64,000 nucleotides of DNA from Colwellia sp. (GCA_020630795.1 JAHDIK010000006.1:185521-249520); one strand, 5' to 3'; numbered from the stretch's first letter, positions 9,586-16,060 are shown. The notes: generated by a model from the letters alone, not told the origin. Program-made: numbers and translations.

Positions 9586-11157
9586 TTGACATTATCTTTA
9601 AATGAGTATGTTTCTGTTTTTAGCGAAAGCGCTAATTTATCTTCTTTAACTGGTTTTGGGCGAGGTATTGAGCGAGAAGCATTACGTGTTTTAGCTGAAG
9701 GTCGCTTGTCTGAAAAGCCTCATTATTACAACTTAGGCTCAGCGTTAACGAATCCATATATAACAACGGATTATTCCGAAACCTTACTTGAATTTATAAC
9801 ACCAGTTACTTCATCTCCAGAAGAAGCGATTGCACATTTACAAGACATTCAAAAATTCACACTAAGTCAAATTGATGGTGAATTGCTGTGGCCTATGAGT
9901 ATGCCTTGTTTTGTAAACGACGCAGATAAAATTCCATTGGCTCAATATGGTTCATCTAATATTGGCACAATGAAAACAGTGTATCGTCAAGGATTAAAAA
10001 ATCGTTACGGTAGTATGATGCAGGTAATTTCGGGCATTCATTTTAATTTTTCATTTACAGAACAATTTTGGAATGTTTTACAATCTGCTGAAAATAACAA
10101 TCAAAAACAAAGTGATTTCATATCAGATCGTTATTTCATGTTGTTACGAAATTACAAACGTTACTGTTGGTTGATTCCTTATTTATACGGGAGTTCTCCG
10201 AGTATTTGTAGTTCGTTTTTACAAAATAAACCACATCAGTTGCCTTTTAAAAAATCCCCTAAAGGGTATTTATACCTTGAACATGCAACGTCTTTGCGTA
10301 TGAGTGACTTAGGCTATACGAATAATGAACAGTCATCTTTGCATATTTGTTATAACAATTTAGAAGGGTATGTAGACGGCGTAAAAAATGCGATTAACCT
10401 AGCGTCAGATGAATTTGCAAAAATAGGTGTAAAAGTTAACGGCGCTTATCAGCAGTTAAACAGCAACGTTTTACAGATTGAAAATGAGCTGTATGCGCCT
10501 ATTCGACCTAAACGTGTTGCAAAGTCAGGTGAAAAGCCGTCTGAAGCGCTTCAAGACAGAGGAGTAGAATACATTGAGGTACGAGCTATAGATGTAAACC
10601 CTTTTGTTGACACCGGCATAAGCACCGAGCAAGTTTACTTCTTAGATATATTTTTAACCTATTGTGCGTTGAAAGATCACGGAACACTGAATTGTGAGCA
10701 GCAAAACGTATATGAAAAGAATATGGATGAGGTTGTTTTACGTGGACGTGATGAAAGCCTGTTATTAACAGACGAAGATACCAATAAGTCGGTTAAAGCA
10801 TGGGGTAATGAAATATTTGATGAGCTATTAGCTATTGCTAGCTTGTTAGACAAGGCTAATGGTACAAGTAAATATCAAGAAGTGTTGTCTATTGAGCGAG
10901 CTAAAATTAATGATCCTAAGCTTACACCTTCGGCAAAAATATTAAATTTACTCGTTGAACAACAAAAAAGTTTAACTCAAGTGTCATTAGGTATGGCGCA
11001 ACAGTATCGAGATTCATTGTTATCTCAACCCTATCAAACGTATAGCGAAGAGGTATTTGTAGATAGTGCTGAAAAATCACATGTTGAACAGTCGGCTATT
11101 GAAAAATCAGATTCAGTGTCTTTTGACGAATTTCTAGCGGATTACTTTAGTAAATAA
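9586..11157 (+). CDS. gshA: Glutamate-cysteine ligase (first step of glutathione synthesis)
   Basis: 523 residues from a TTG at 9586. The frame continues upstream to a GTG at 9565, but AGGA at 9576-9579 sits 6 bases before the TTG, which decides the start. The N-terminal GRGIEREALRV, the TDYSETLLEFITP motif and the GMQVISGIHFNFS-like block identify the gammaproteobacterial GshA family (E. coli 518 residues). It joins L-glutamate and L-cysteine using ATP. Its leader contains a well-placed ATG immediately followed by TGA (9494-9499). No T-rich terminator was found directly after the gene; an imperfect hairpin at 11176-11207 lacks a U-tract. Confidence 0.95.
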   Translation: MTLSLNEYVSVFSESANLSSLTGFGRGIEREALRVLAEGRLSEKPHYYNLGSALTNPYITTDYSETLLEFITPVTSSPEEAIAHLQDIQKFTLSQIDGELLWPMSMPCFVNDADKIPLAQYGSSNIGTMKTVYRQGLKNRYGSMMQVISGIHFNFSFTEQFWNVLQSAENNNQKQSDFISDRYFMLLRNYKRYCWLIPYLYGSSPSICSSFLQNKPHQLPFKKSPKGYLYLEHATSLRMSDLGYTNNEQSSLHICYNNLEGYVDGVKNAINLASDEFAKIGVKVNGAYQQLNSNVLQIENELYAPIRPKRVAKSGEKPSEALQDRGVEYIEVRAIDVNPFVDTGISTEQVYFLDIFLTYCALKDHGTLNCEQQNVYEKNMDEVVLRGRDESLLLTDEDTNKSVKAWGNEIFDELLAIASLLDKANGTSKYQEVLSIERAKINDPKLTPSAKILNLLVEQQKSLTQVSLGMAQQYRDSLLSQPYQTYSEEVFVDSAEKSHVEQSAIEKSDSVSFDEFLADYFSK

Positions 11158-11295
11158 GCTGTATTTTATTATATTGTTATTAGAAAACTTTAGGGCTTTC
11201 TAGTAACAATGTAGTTTGTTTTATGTCTTTTCTATTATTTTTTTTCTTCTCAATATACCGTTTTTTCACGTTGTTTTTGATTTTATTTTCCGCAT

Positions 11296-11367
11296 AAAAA
11301 AACGCATTTACCCAAGGGTAAATGCGTAAAAACATGAAATACTATGTGGGAAATACAAGTCTTTCAA
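11296..11367 (-). ncRNA. Candidate small RNA A (about 72 nt), promoter-proximal half of a tandem pair
   Basis: Read on the minus strand, the unit ends in a perfect 12-bp hairpin (11302-11327, loop of 2 A/T) followed by a seven-residue U-tract, a textbook Rho-independent terminator. Upstream lie a single-stranded ATTTCCC segment (11348-11354) and the block TATTTCATGTTTTTA (11327-11341). The same order occurs in copy B, 157 bases further upstream. A sigma-E-like promoter (GAACTT, 16 bases, TCATA) sits 5 to 31 bases before the predicted start. It could also encode nothing but a terminated leader. A + strand reading as a 16-codon ORF is possible but has no ribosome site. Start and end are inferred. 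Confidence 0.6.
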
Positions 11368-11371
11368 TAAG

Positions 11372-11398
11372 TATGATTACATAGCACAAAAAAAGTTC
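11372..11398 (-). promoter_or_regulatory. Sigma-E-like promoter of sRNA candidate A
   Basis: On the minus strand GAACTT (11393-11398) and TCATA (11372-11376) are separated by exactly 16 bases, matching the RpoE pattern of GGAACTT and TCTGA/TCAAA-like boxes. Spacing and -35 are shared with copy B. Confidence 0.45.
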
Positions 11399-11448
11399 AA
11401 ACTATTTTTATAAATAATTTCATTTTTTTATATTTAATTCTCTAGGGT

Positions 11449-11522
11449 AAAAAAAAGCGCATGATTCAAATGAAAAATGCGCTTAAAAACATGAAATATC
11501 TAAGGGGAAATAAAACTCTCGT
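11449..11522 (-). ncRNA. Candidate small RNA B (about 74 nt), homologous to candidate A
   Basis: Same architecture as candidate A. It has ATTTCCC (11505-11511), then TATTTCATGTTTTTA (11484-11498, 15 of 15 identical to A), then a hairpin AAGCGCAT/ATGCGCTT (11455-11484) followed by eight U residues. Stem sequences differ between copies (ACGCATTTACCC in A) while pairing is kept, and the unpaired block is conserved. This is the pattern expected of duplicated trans-acting sRNAs, with the C-rich stretch available to pair with Shine-Dalgarno regions. Ends are inferred from promoter and terminator. Confidence 0.6.
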
Positions 11523-11526
11523 ATAG

Positions 11527-11553
11527 TAAGAGCGTGGTACGTTGGAAAAGTTC
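11527..11553 (-). promoter_or_regulatory. Sigma-E-like promoter of sRNA candidate B
   Basis: On the minus strand GAACTT (11548-11553), 16 bases, TCTTA (11527-11531). The spacing is identical to copy A. A sigma-70 reading (TTGAAC to TACTAT) would need a 21-base spacer, which is too long. Confidence 0.45.
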
Positions 11554-11675
11554 AAAAAATTTTAACTTTTTTGAGTTTTATTTTTATTCGTTAAAAAATA
11601 AAGTCGTGCATCATGGTAAAACTTTCATTAATCTACATGTTCAATTAACTCTGTATTGTGTGGTTAGGTATTGTT

Positions 11676-12296
11676 TTGTACAGAAAATATCCGTTAGTGC
11701 TTGTTACCTTCTTTTTGATTTTATTATCTTCGTGTTCATCTGTTCCTCCTAAAAATCCAGAAAATATATGTGACATCTTCAATGAAAACCCTGATTGGTA
11801 CTTTGCAGCTAAAGACGCAAAGAAAAAATGGGGGGTGCCTATACATGTTCCAATGAGCATGATGTACCAAGAAAGCACGTTTAGAGCTGACGCTACGCCT
11901 CCTATGGAATACTTTTTAGGGTTTATACCTATTGGGCGCGCAAGTAGTGCATACGGATACTCACAAGCGAAAACAGGTACTTGGAAAGATTATATGCGTG
12001 AAACAGGAAATACGGGTGCCGATCGTGATGACTTTGAAGATGCAATCGATTTTATGGGTTGGTATATCTATAAAACACAAAAAGTAAATAAAGTGTCTAA
12101 ATGGGACGCCCGCAATCAATATTTGAATTACCACGAAGGGTGGGGTGGTTTTAAGCGTAATACCTACTTGAAGAAGAAGTGGTTAATTGCTGTTTCTAAT
12201 AAGGTTGATTTACGGGCCAAGCGTTACAGTAAACAATTAAAAAAGTGTGAATCGTCGATTAAGCAAAGTTGGTGGTCTAAACTATTTTCTAAGTAA
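11676..12296 (+). CDS. Lipoprotein with lytic-transglycosylase-like (SLT/lysozyme-fold) domain
   Basis: 206 residues from a TTG at 11676, chosen because AGG at 11666-11668 lies 7 bases upstream; a GTG at 11658 is the in-frame alternative. A signal peptide ends in the lipobox LLSSC (Cys20). The MYQESTFRADA segment (Glu66) resembles the catalytic-Glu motif of SLT lytic transglycosylases, followed by SAYGYSQAKTGTW, similar to the family GxxQ block. It would cleave peptidoglycan glycan strands from the outer-membrane inner face. The Trp/Lys-rich C-terminus WWSKLFSK is unusual. Homologues are usually annotated as hypothetical or transglycosylase SLT domain proteins. Confidence 0.75.
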   Translation: MYRKYPLVLVTFFLILLSSCSSVPPKNPENICDIFNENPDWYFAAKDAKKKWGVPIHVPMSMMYQESTFRADATPPMEYFLGFIPIGRASSAYGYSQAKTGTWKDYMRETGNTGADRDDFEDAIDFMGWYIYKTQKVNKVSKWDARNQYLNYHEGWGGFKRNTYLKKKWLIAVSNKVDLRAKRYSKQLKKCESSIKQSWWSKLFSK

Positions 12297-12857
12297 AACT
12301 TTCTCTGACTATACTTTGCGACTTATAAAACTCCTCATAAAAACTAGTGCAGTAGTATGTAAATAAACTCTGGTTAGCTTTGATGTACGATTATTTAAAG
12401 TTTTGTAGAGTTTTTCATCTAAACACTGAGTGGAAAAACAGTGGTTTTATTCTGAAAATTACACGCATATTTCTTGCCAATTTATTCGTTAAATAACTGA
12501 AATGTCAGTAAACCTATTTAACATCTAAAAATCATTAAACCGTAAAAAAACTTCATTTTTTTTGCAAAAACTATTTGCAAAAGTTGAAGGCGCTATTCAC
12601 TAAGGCTTGCTTTTGTTATCCACAGAAAATGTGGAAAATTAAGTGTTAAAAAATAAGGCTGTGCATAACTCTGTTAGTAACTTTGTTTTTTATAAATATT
12701 ACTCACAAATATTTTTAAATCCCTTTTAAAATAACAACTTAGTTAAATCGTTAAAAATATCCACAAATTGTGTATTTTGTTAACCCAATGTTATTGAAAT
12801 ATTTTTATAAAAATCAACCTTAAAAAGTTATACAAAAAATAACAACTTAACCCACAG
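12297..12857. other. 560-base AT-rich gene-free stretch with clustered DnaA-box-like 9-mers
   Basis: No credible ORF is present. TTATCCACA (12616-12624, +), TTTTCCACA (12630-12638, -) and TTATGCACA (12660-12668, -) all fit TTWTNCACA, the DnaA consensus, within 53 bases. Single-mismatch versions follow at 12757-12765 (ATATCCACA) and 12828-12836 (TTATACAAA). The sequence between and after them is very AT-rich. No GATC was seen there, unlike the E. coli oriC. It may be a DnaA-binding locus, a relic origin or chance; the dnaA, mnmG and mioC genes usual at oriC are absent. Confidence 0.4.
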
Positions 12858-13097
12858 GCGGAGATATTTAGTTTCAGAAAAAAAAAGGGCACATGTTGGG
12901 GTAATGCTGTTGTAGAAAGATTCTTCGGCAGCTTAAAACATGATTGGTTGTTAAAAGTACCACAACCGACTCGTGAGCATATGAAAAATGATGTAACGGC
13001 ATATATACGCTATTACAACTTAGAACGGCTTCATACAGCTAATGGTGATCTATCGCCAGTGGAGTATGAACAAAGTTCCTTAAGAAAAGTGTCCTGA
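12858..13097 (+). pseudogene. IS3-family transposase (orfB), 3' remnant
   Basis: An open frame ending TGA at 13095-13097 encodes the C-terminal part of an IS3-family DDE transposase: KKGTCWGNAVVERFFGSLK, then YIRYYNLERLHTANGDLSPVEYEQ. The GNAVVERFF segment carries the last catalytic Glu. The first two Asp residues, orfA and the left end are missing, and the frame has no start codon, so it is a dead fragment. The junction with the AT-rich DNA on its left is near 12858. It abuts the first attC site (starts 13131), so an IS insertion and later deletion probably truncated the array here. Confidence 0.85.
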
Positions 13098-13130
13098 ATT
13101 AGTTGCGCAGAACAATTTGCAGTAGTTGAA

Positions 13131-13229
13131 ATATAACAAGCTGTTTAACAAGGACAAAATACAGTTGGCCTCTGCTCATGCCTCGCTGTTTTAGGCCAAC
13201 AATTTTAGCTCGTTATTTGGGCGTTATAC
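13131..13229 (+). other. Integron attC site 1
   Basis: 99 bases running from a core-like ATATAAC (R'') to GTTATAC (R'). Inside is an imperfect inverted repeat, ACAGTTGGCC (from 13161) with GGCCAAC (13194-13200), and the motif AAGGACAAAA shared with the other three sites. It follows the IS3 remnant, so the cassette that ended here has lost its gene. R'' differs by one base from the complement of R', as expected when adjacent cassettes contribute the two halves. Confidence 0.85.
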
Positions 13230-13266
13230 GTATCTCTAATTTGGCCGTCGACCTAATCTCTGTTAA

Positions 13267-13293
13267 TTTAATATTTAATATTTAATATTTAAT
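13267..13293 (+). repeat. Heptanucleotide tandem repeat in the leader of cassette 1
   Basis: Three perfect copies of TTTAATA plus a fourth ending TTTAATT lie between attC site 1 and the ribosome site of the small exported-protein gene. Slippage here could change promoter or leader spacing. Confidence 0.8.
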
Positions 13294-13315
13294 TTTTATA
13301 AATAAGGACGTTTCA

Positions 13316-13708
13316 ATGAAAGAACTAATTGTATTACTTCTATTCATTAGCTCACATGTCACCGCGAGCGAAGTTGAAGGGTTACTATCATTTCAATTGT
13401 CAAAAGTCGCTACTTTTGAAAATCAAAAAAGCCAAACGAATAGAGCTAAAACGACAATTTCTTATAACCTTAATGAGGAGGTCGTTTACGACAAAAATAA
13501 AACGTTTAAAGTTTCTTTTGTAATTAAAGAAATTGATGGGAGTCCGCAGCTAAGTATTAAGTTATATGATTATGACTCCAATGATTCTGAATTGTTTATT
13601 GGTAACGCAACACTAAATACAGAATGGAATAATAGCTCCGATTTAACTTGGTCTTTTAATGGTATTAAATATTCGTTATCAATGACACCTAAGAAAAGTA
13701 ATGTGTAA
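13316..13708 (+). CDS. Cassette-encoded small exported protein of unknown function
   Basis: 130 residues with a typical signal peptide (MKELIVLLLFISSHVTA, probable cleavage after ALA-like TAS near residue 18). The mature part is polar, rich in Lys, Ser and Asn, with alternating hydrophobic residues suggesting a beta-sheet fold; no known motif was recognised. AAGGA at 13304-13308 lies 7 bases before the ATG. The gene sits alone between attC sites 1 and 2, with only 4 bases between its stop and the R'' core of site 2, which is typical of an integron cassette. Confidence 0.8.
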   Translation: MKELIVLLLFISSHVTASEVEGLLSFQLSKVATFENQKSQTNRAKTTISYNLNEEVVYDKNKTFKVSFVIKEIDGSPQLSIKLYDYDSNDSELFIGNATLNTEWNNSSDLTWSFNGIKYSLSMTPKKSNV

Positions 13709-13712
13709 ATAC

Positions 13713-13812
13713 GTATAACAAGTCACTCAAGCAGGACAAATAACAGTTGGCTTTTGCTCCTTCGTCGCTTATTTTAACCAACTATTATTTGCCTCTTAGT
13801 GAGGCGTTATGT
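13713..13812 (+). other. Integron attC site 2
   Basis: 100 bases from GTATAAC (R'', the exact complement of R' of site 1) to GTTATGT (R'). It contains AACAGTTGGCTTTTGCTCC and AACCAACT as internal pairing arms, then GCCTCTTAGTGAGGC just before R'. It is the 3' end of the cassette carrying the small exported-protein gene. Confidence 0.9.
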
Positions 13813-13855
13813 TGCTTTCACAGTTAAGGCTTTAATTTACAGCTAGGAGATAATC

Positions 13856-14548
13856 ATGAAAACCATTGGAATTATTGGAGGTATAGGGCCTGAATCTACG
13901 ATTGACTACTATCGTAAAATTATCGCTGCATATCGTGAATATGACGTTAATGGTAATTTCCCCAAAATAATTATAAATAGTATTAATATGAGTGAAATGC
14001 TGAAATTATTAGGGGCGGATAGATTTGACGAAATTGCTGATAATTTAGTTGTTGAATTTGGAAAGCTTGCAGCAGCTGGTGCTGACTTTGGGCTACTAGC
14101 TTCAAATACACCTCATATAATATTCGATAGAGTTCGTAAATCTTCACCATTACCATTAATAAGCATAGTAGAGGCTACTTGTGACAAGGTCAAAGAAATA
14201 GGCTTGCAACGTGTTGCTTTGTTTGGAACCAAATTTACTATGAACGGAGGGTTTTATGATCAAGTTTTTTCACAACATAATATTCAAGTTTTTATCCCTA
14301 ACGATATAGATCAGAATTTTATTCACGAAAAATACATAGAGGAGCTTGTTAAAGGGAATATTCAAGATGATACAAAGTTTGAATTATTAGCAATCGCTTC
14401 AAAAATGAAGAGAGAACATGATATCCAAGGTCTAATTCTTGGGGGAACCGAACTTTCTTTAATATTACAAAATGGCGATGCTCCCGGAATTCATATTATT
14501 GATACGACTGATGCTCATGTTGAAAGTATCTTAGAAGCCTTGAAATAG
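13856..14548 (+). CDS. Aspartate/glutamate racemase family protein lacking both catalytic cysteines
   Basis: 230 residues, full length for the RacX/YgeA group. The N-terminus MKTIGIIGGIGPESTIDYY and overall pattern are clear. The two catalytic positions are altered: ASNTPH has Ser83 where racemases have Cys (or Thr in one E. coli L-specific enzyme), and GGTEL has Gly197 in place of the GCTEL Cys. Codons are TCA and GGA, with no sign of frameshift. Two-base proton transfer between enantiomers therefore looks impossible; a lyase, binding or regulatory role is possible. AGGAG sits 7 bases before the ATG. It is the sole gene of cassette 2, between attC sites 2 and 3. Confidence 0.88.
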   Translation: MKTIGIIGGIGPESTIDYYRKIIAAYREYDVNGNFPKIIINSINMSEMLKLLGADRFDEIADNLVVEFGKLAAAGADFGLLASNTPHIIFDRVRKSSPLPLISIVEATCDKVKEIGLQRVALFGTKFTMNGGFYDQVFSQHNIQVFIPNDIDQNFIHEKYIEELVKGNIQDDTKFELLAIASKMKREHDIQGLILGGTELSLILQNGDAPGIHIIDTTDAHVESILEALK

Positions 14549-14562
14549 CCTGCATATGAGCA

Positions 14563-14665
14563 ACATAACAAGAAATTAAACAAGGACAAAAAACAGTTGG
14601 CTTTTTGTTCACTACGTTCACTTATTTTAGCCAACCATTTTTTGCCTGTTCATTAGGTGTTAAAC
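14563..14665 (+). other. Integron attC site 3
   Basis: 103 bases from ACATAAC (R'', exact complement of GTTATGT of site 2) to GTTAAAC (R', a perfect GTTRRRY core). It shares AACAAGGACAAAAAACAGTTGG and the AGCCAACCA arm with sites 1, 2 and 4 in the same order. It closes the racemase cassette. Confidence 0.9.
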
Positions 14666-14673
14666 GGCATAAA

Positions 14674-14730
14674 TTGACACCTTTGCACACCTTGTTATAT
14701 GCTCCATATATAAAGCATATATGGAGCATA
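14674..14730 (+). promoter_or_regulatory. Promoter and perfect 14-bp inverted repeat before the ParD-like gene
   Basis: TTGACA (14674-14679) and TATATG (14696-14701), 16 bases apart, form a good sigma-70 promoter inside the cassette. A perfect inverted repeat, TATGCTCCATATAT (14698-14711) and ATATATGGAGCATA (14717-14730), starts in the -10 and covers the GGAG ribosome site. Such placement suits an autoregulatory operator for the ribbon-helix-helix protein encoded next. Confidence 0.7.
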
Positions 14731-14732
14731 CA

Positions 14733-14939
14733 ATGGGTATAGTAAAAATTTCAGATGAACTACATGATGAAATTAGAAAATCTTGTAGTGTCATGTCTCG
14801 ATCTATCAATTCACAAGCGGAATTTTGGGTAAAAATCGGAATGCTTGCAGAATTAAATCCAACGCTTACTTTTCATGAGATTATTAAAAAACAACTACTC
14901 AAGGAAGTTGTGACTATTTCAGGAGCGATTAATGAATAA
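14733..14939 (+). CDS. ParD-like ribbon-helix-helix protein
   Basis: 68 residues. GGAG at 14723-14726 is 6 bases before ATG 14733, which is preferred over the upstream in-frame ATG at 14721 that lies inside the operator palindrome. The sequence MGIVKISDELHDEIRKSC with SRSINSQAEFWVKIGMLAE resembles the ParD-like family (MetJ/Arc fold antitoxins). It overlaps the start of the methionine aminopeptidase gene by 8 bp. No toxin of the ParE type is next to it; its partner is the aminopeptidase, a pairing I recall from other integron cassettes. It probably binds the inverted repeat in its own promoter. Confidence 0.8.
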   Translation: MGIVKISDELHDEIRKSCSVMSRSINSQAEFWVKIGMLAELNPTLTFHEIIKKQLLKEVVTISGAINE

Positions 14940-15708
14940 ATCAATGATCAAAACTGAAACTGAAATAAATTTCATGAGGGAGTCTGGAAGACTTTTAGCA
15001 CAAGTGTTTAAGATGTTAGATTCGTTTATAACTGACGGAATAACAACAATGGAAATAGATGCTAAAGTTGAAAACTATATTGTTAATGTTTTAAATGCTC
15101 GACCAGCAAGTAAAGGGCAATACGGATATCAATTTTCTCTTAATTCATCCGTTAACGAAGTGGTGTGTCATGGTGTTCCTAGTAAAACCTACCGTTTAAA
15201 AACAAAGGATATTGTTAATATAGATATTACCTTAGAAAAAAATGGATTTATTAGCGACTCGAGTAAAATGTATGTGCTCAATACTGCAAGTCCTGAAGCT
15301 AAACGTTTAGTTAAAACAACTTATGAAGCCATGTGGAAAGGAATTAAAGTAGTAAAAGAGAAAGCTACACTAGGTGATGTAGGTCATGCTATTCAAAAAC
15401 ATGCAGAATCTTCAGGTTACAGTGTGGTTCGTGAATATTGTGGGCACGGTATAGGTAAAGAAATGCATGAAGAACCACAAGTACTGCATTATGGAAAACC
15501 CAATTCAGGATTGGTGCTCGAAGCAGGTATGATTTTTACTATAGAGCCCATGATCAACCAAGGTGGACCTAAAATTAAAACTAAAAAAGATGGATGGACG
15601 GTTATTACCAGAGATAAAAAGCTATCAGCTCAATGGGAACATACAATCTTAGTTACAAAAACAGGCTACGAAGTATTAACGCTTCGAGAGGGTGAAGTTG
15701 CCGTTTAA
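14932..15708 (+). CDS. map: Type I methionine aminopeptidase (cassette-encoded extra copy)
   Basis: 258 residues. All active-site and metal residues are present, each one position after E. coli MetAP: His80, Asp98, Asp109, His172, Glu205 and Glu236. It removes initiator Met from nascent proteins. AGGAG at 14922-14926 lies 6 bases before the ATG, inside the ParD-like gene, so translation is coupled. The stop codon lies inside the R'' core of attC site 4. The housekeeping map normally sits by rpsB, so this is probably an accessory copy; an extra copy resistant to an inhibitor, or a toxin-antitoxin-like pair, are speculative roles. Confidence 0.9.
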   Translation: MNKSMIKTETEINFMRESGRLLAQVFKMLDSFITDGITTMEIDAKVENYIVNVLNARPASKGQYGYQFSLNSSVNEVVCHGVPSKTYRLKTKDIVNIDITLEKNGFISDSSKMYVLNTASPEAKRLVKTTYEAMWKGIKVVKEKATLGDVGHAIQKHAESSGYSVVREYCGHGIGKEMHEEPQVLHYGKPNSGLVLEAGMIFTIEPMINQGGPKIKTKKDGWTVITRDKKLSAQWEHTILVTKTGYEVLTLREGEVAV

Positions 15709-15803
15709 CAAGTTGATTAAACGGACAAAAAACAGTTGGTTTTTGCTCCTTCGTCGCTAATTTTAACCAACTATTTTTTTTGCCTTATAGTGGAGGGGAA
15801 GTT
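15703..15803 (+). other. Integron attC site 4, degenerate at its right end
   Basis: GTTTAAC (15703-15709) is the exact complement of R' of site 3, and the interior (CGGACAAAAAACAGTTGG, TTAACCAACT, TTTGCCTTA) matches sites 1 to 3. The expected GGCGTTRRRY ending is replaced by AGGGGAAGTTTCC, so the recombination core is damaged. This marks the right end of the recognisable array. Confidence 0.75.
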
Positions 15804-15868
15804 TCCTATCGAGGCCTTGTGAAAAAAGTTGCTCTTTCTACATTATATTTGTACTTTTTTAAAGCAGA

Positions 15869-16060
15869 TCACTCAGGAAGGTGTTTTTGTAACTGACTGC
15901 TAATCGCAATACCATTTATTCCGAAGTCGCCAAGGTGAAGGTAAACTCCCTGTTTCGTTTCAGGATCAAGCGTCACAACAACTCTCGCTCTATCGTTCCA
16001 ATAATCAGGCGATCTTGAGCGGCGAGAGTAAAGTTTAAAAAACTCAATTGTTGTACTCAT
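15869..16060 (-). CDS. Small hypothetical protein at the right edge of the cassette array
   Basis: 63 residues, opposite in direction to the cassettes. AAGAG lies 8 bases upstream of the ATG at 16060. The sequence (FFKLYSRRSRSPDYWNDRARVVVTLDPETKQGVYLHLGDFG) has normal amino-acid composition, no transmembrane segment and no motif I recognise. A backwards ORF after a degraded attC could be a reversed cassette or unrelated DNA. It may also be chance, since it is short. Confidence 0.5.
   Translation of the reverse strand: MSTTIEFFKLYSRRSRSPDYWNDRARVVVTLDPETKQGVYLHLGDFGINGIAISSQLQKHLPE

Noticed and set aside
11335..11388. Tiny + strand ORFs (MKYYVGN... and MKYLRGN...) within the sRNA repeats
   Set aside because: No ribosome sites; the shared sequence is better explained by the homologous minus-strand units with terminators.
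11534..11752. 72-codon + strand ORF before the lipoprotein gene
   Set aside because: Starts with low-complexity Phe/Tyr-rich sequence, overlaps the sRNA B promoter and the lipoprotein gene in another frame, and has no ribosome site.
12597..12860. Main chromosomal origin oriC
   Set aside because: The DnaA-box cluster is suggestive, but no dnaA, mnmG or mioC neighbours and no GATC repeats; kept as a finding only.
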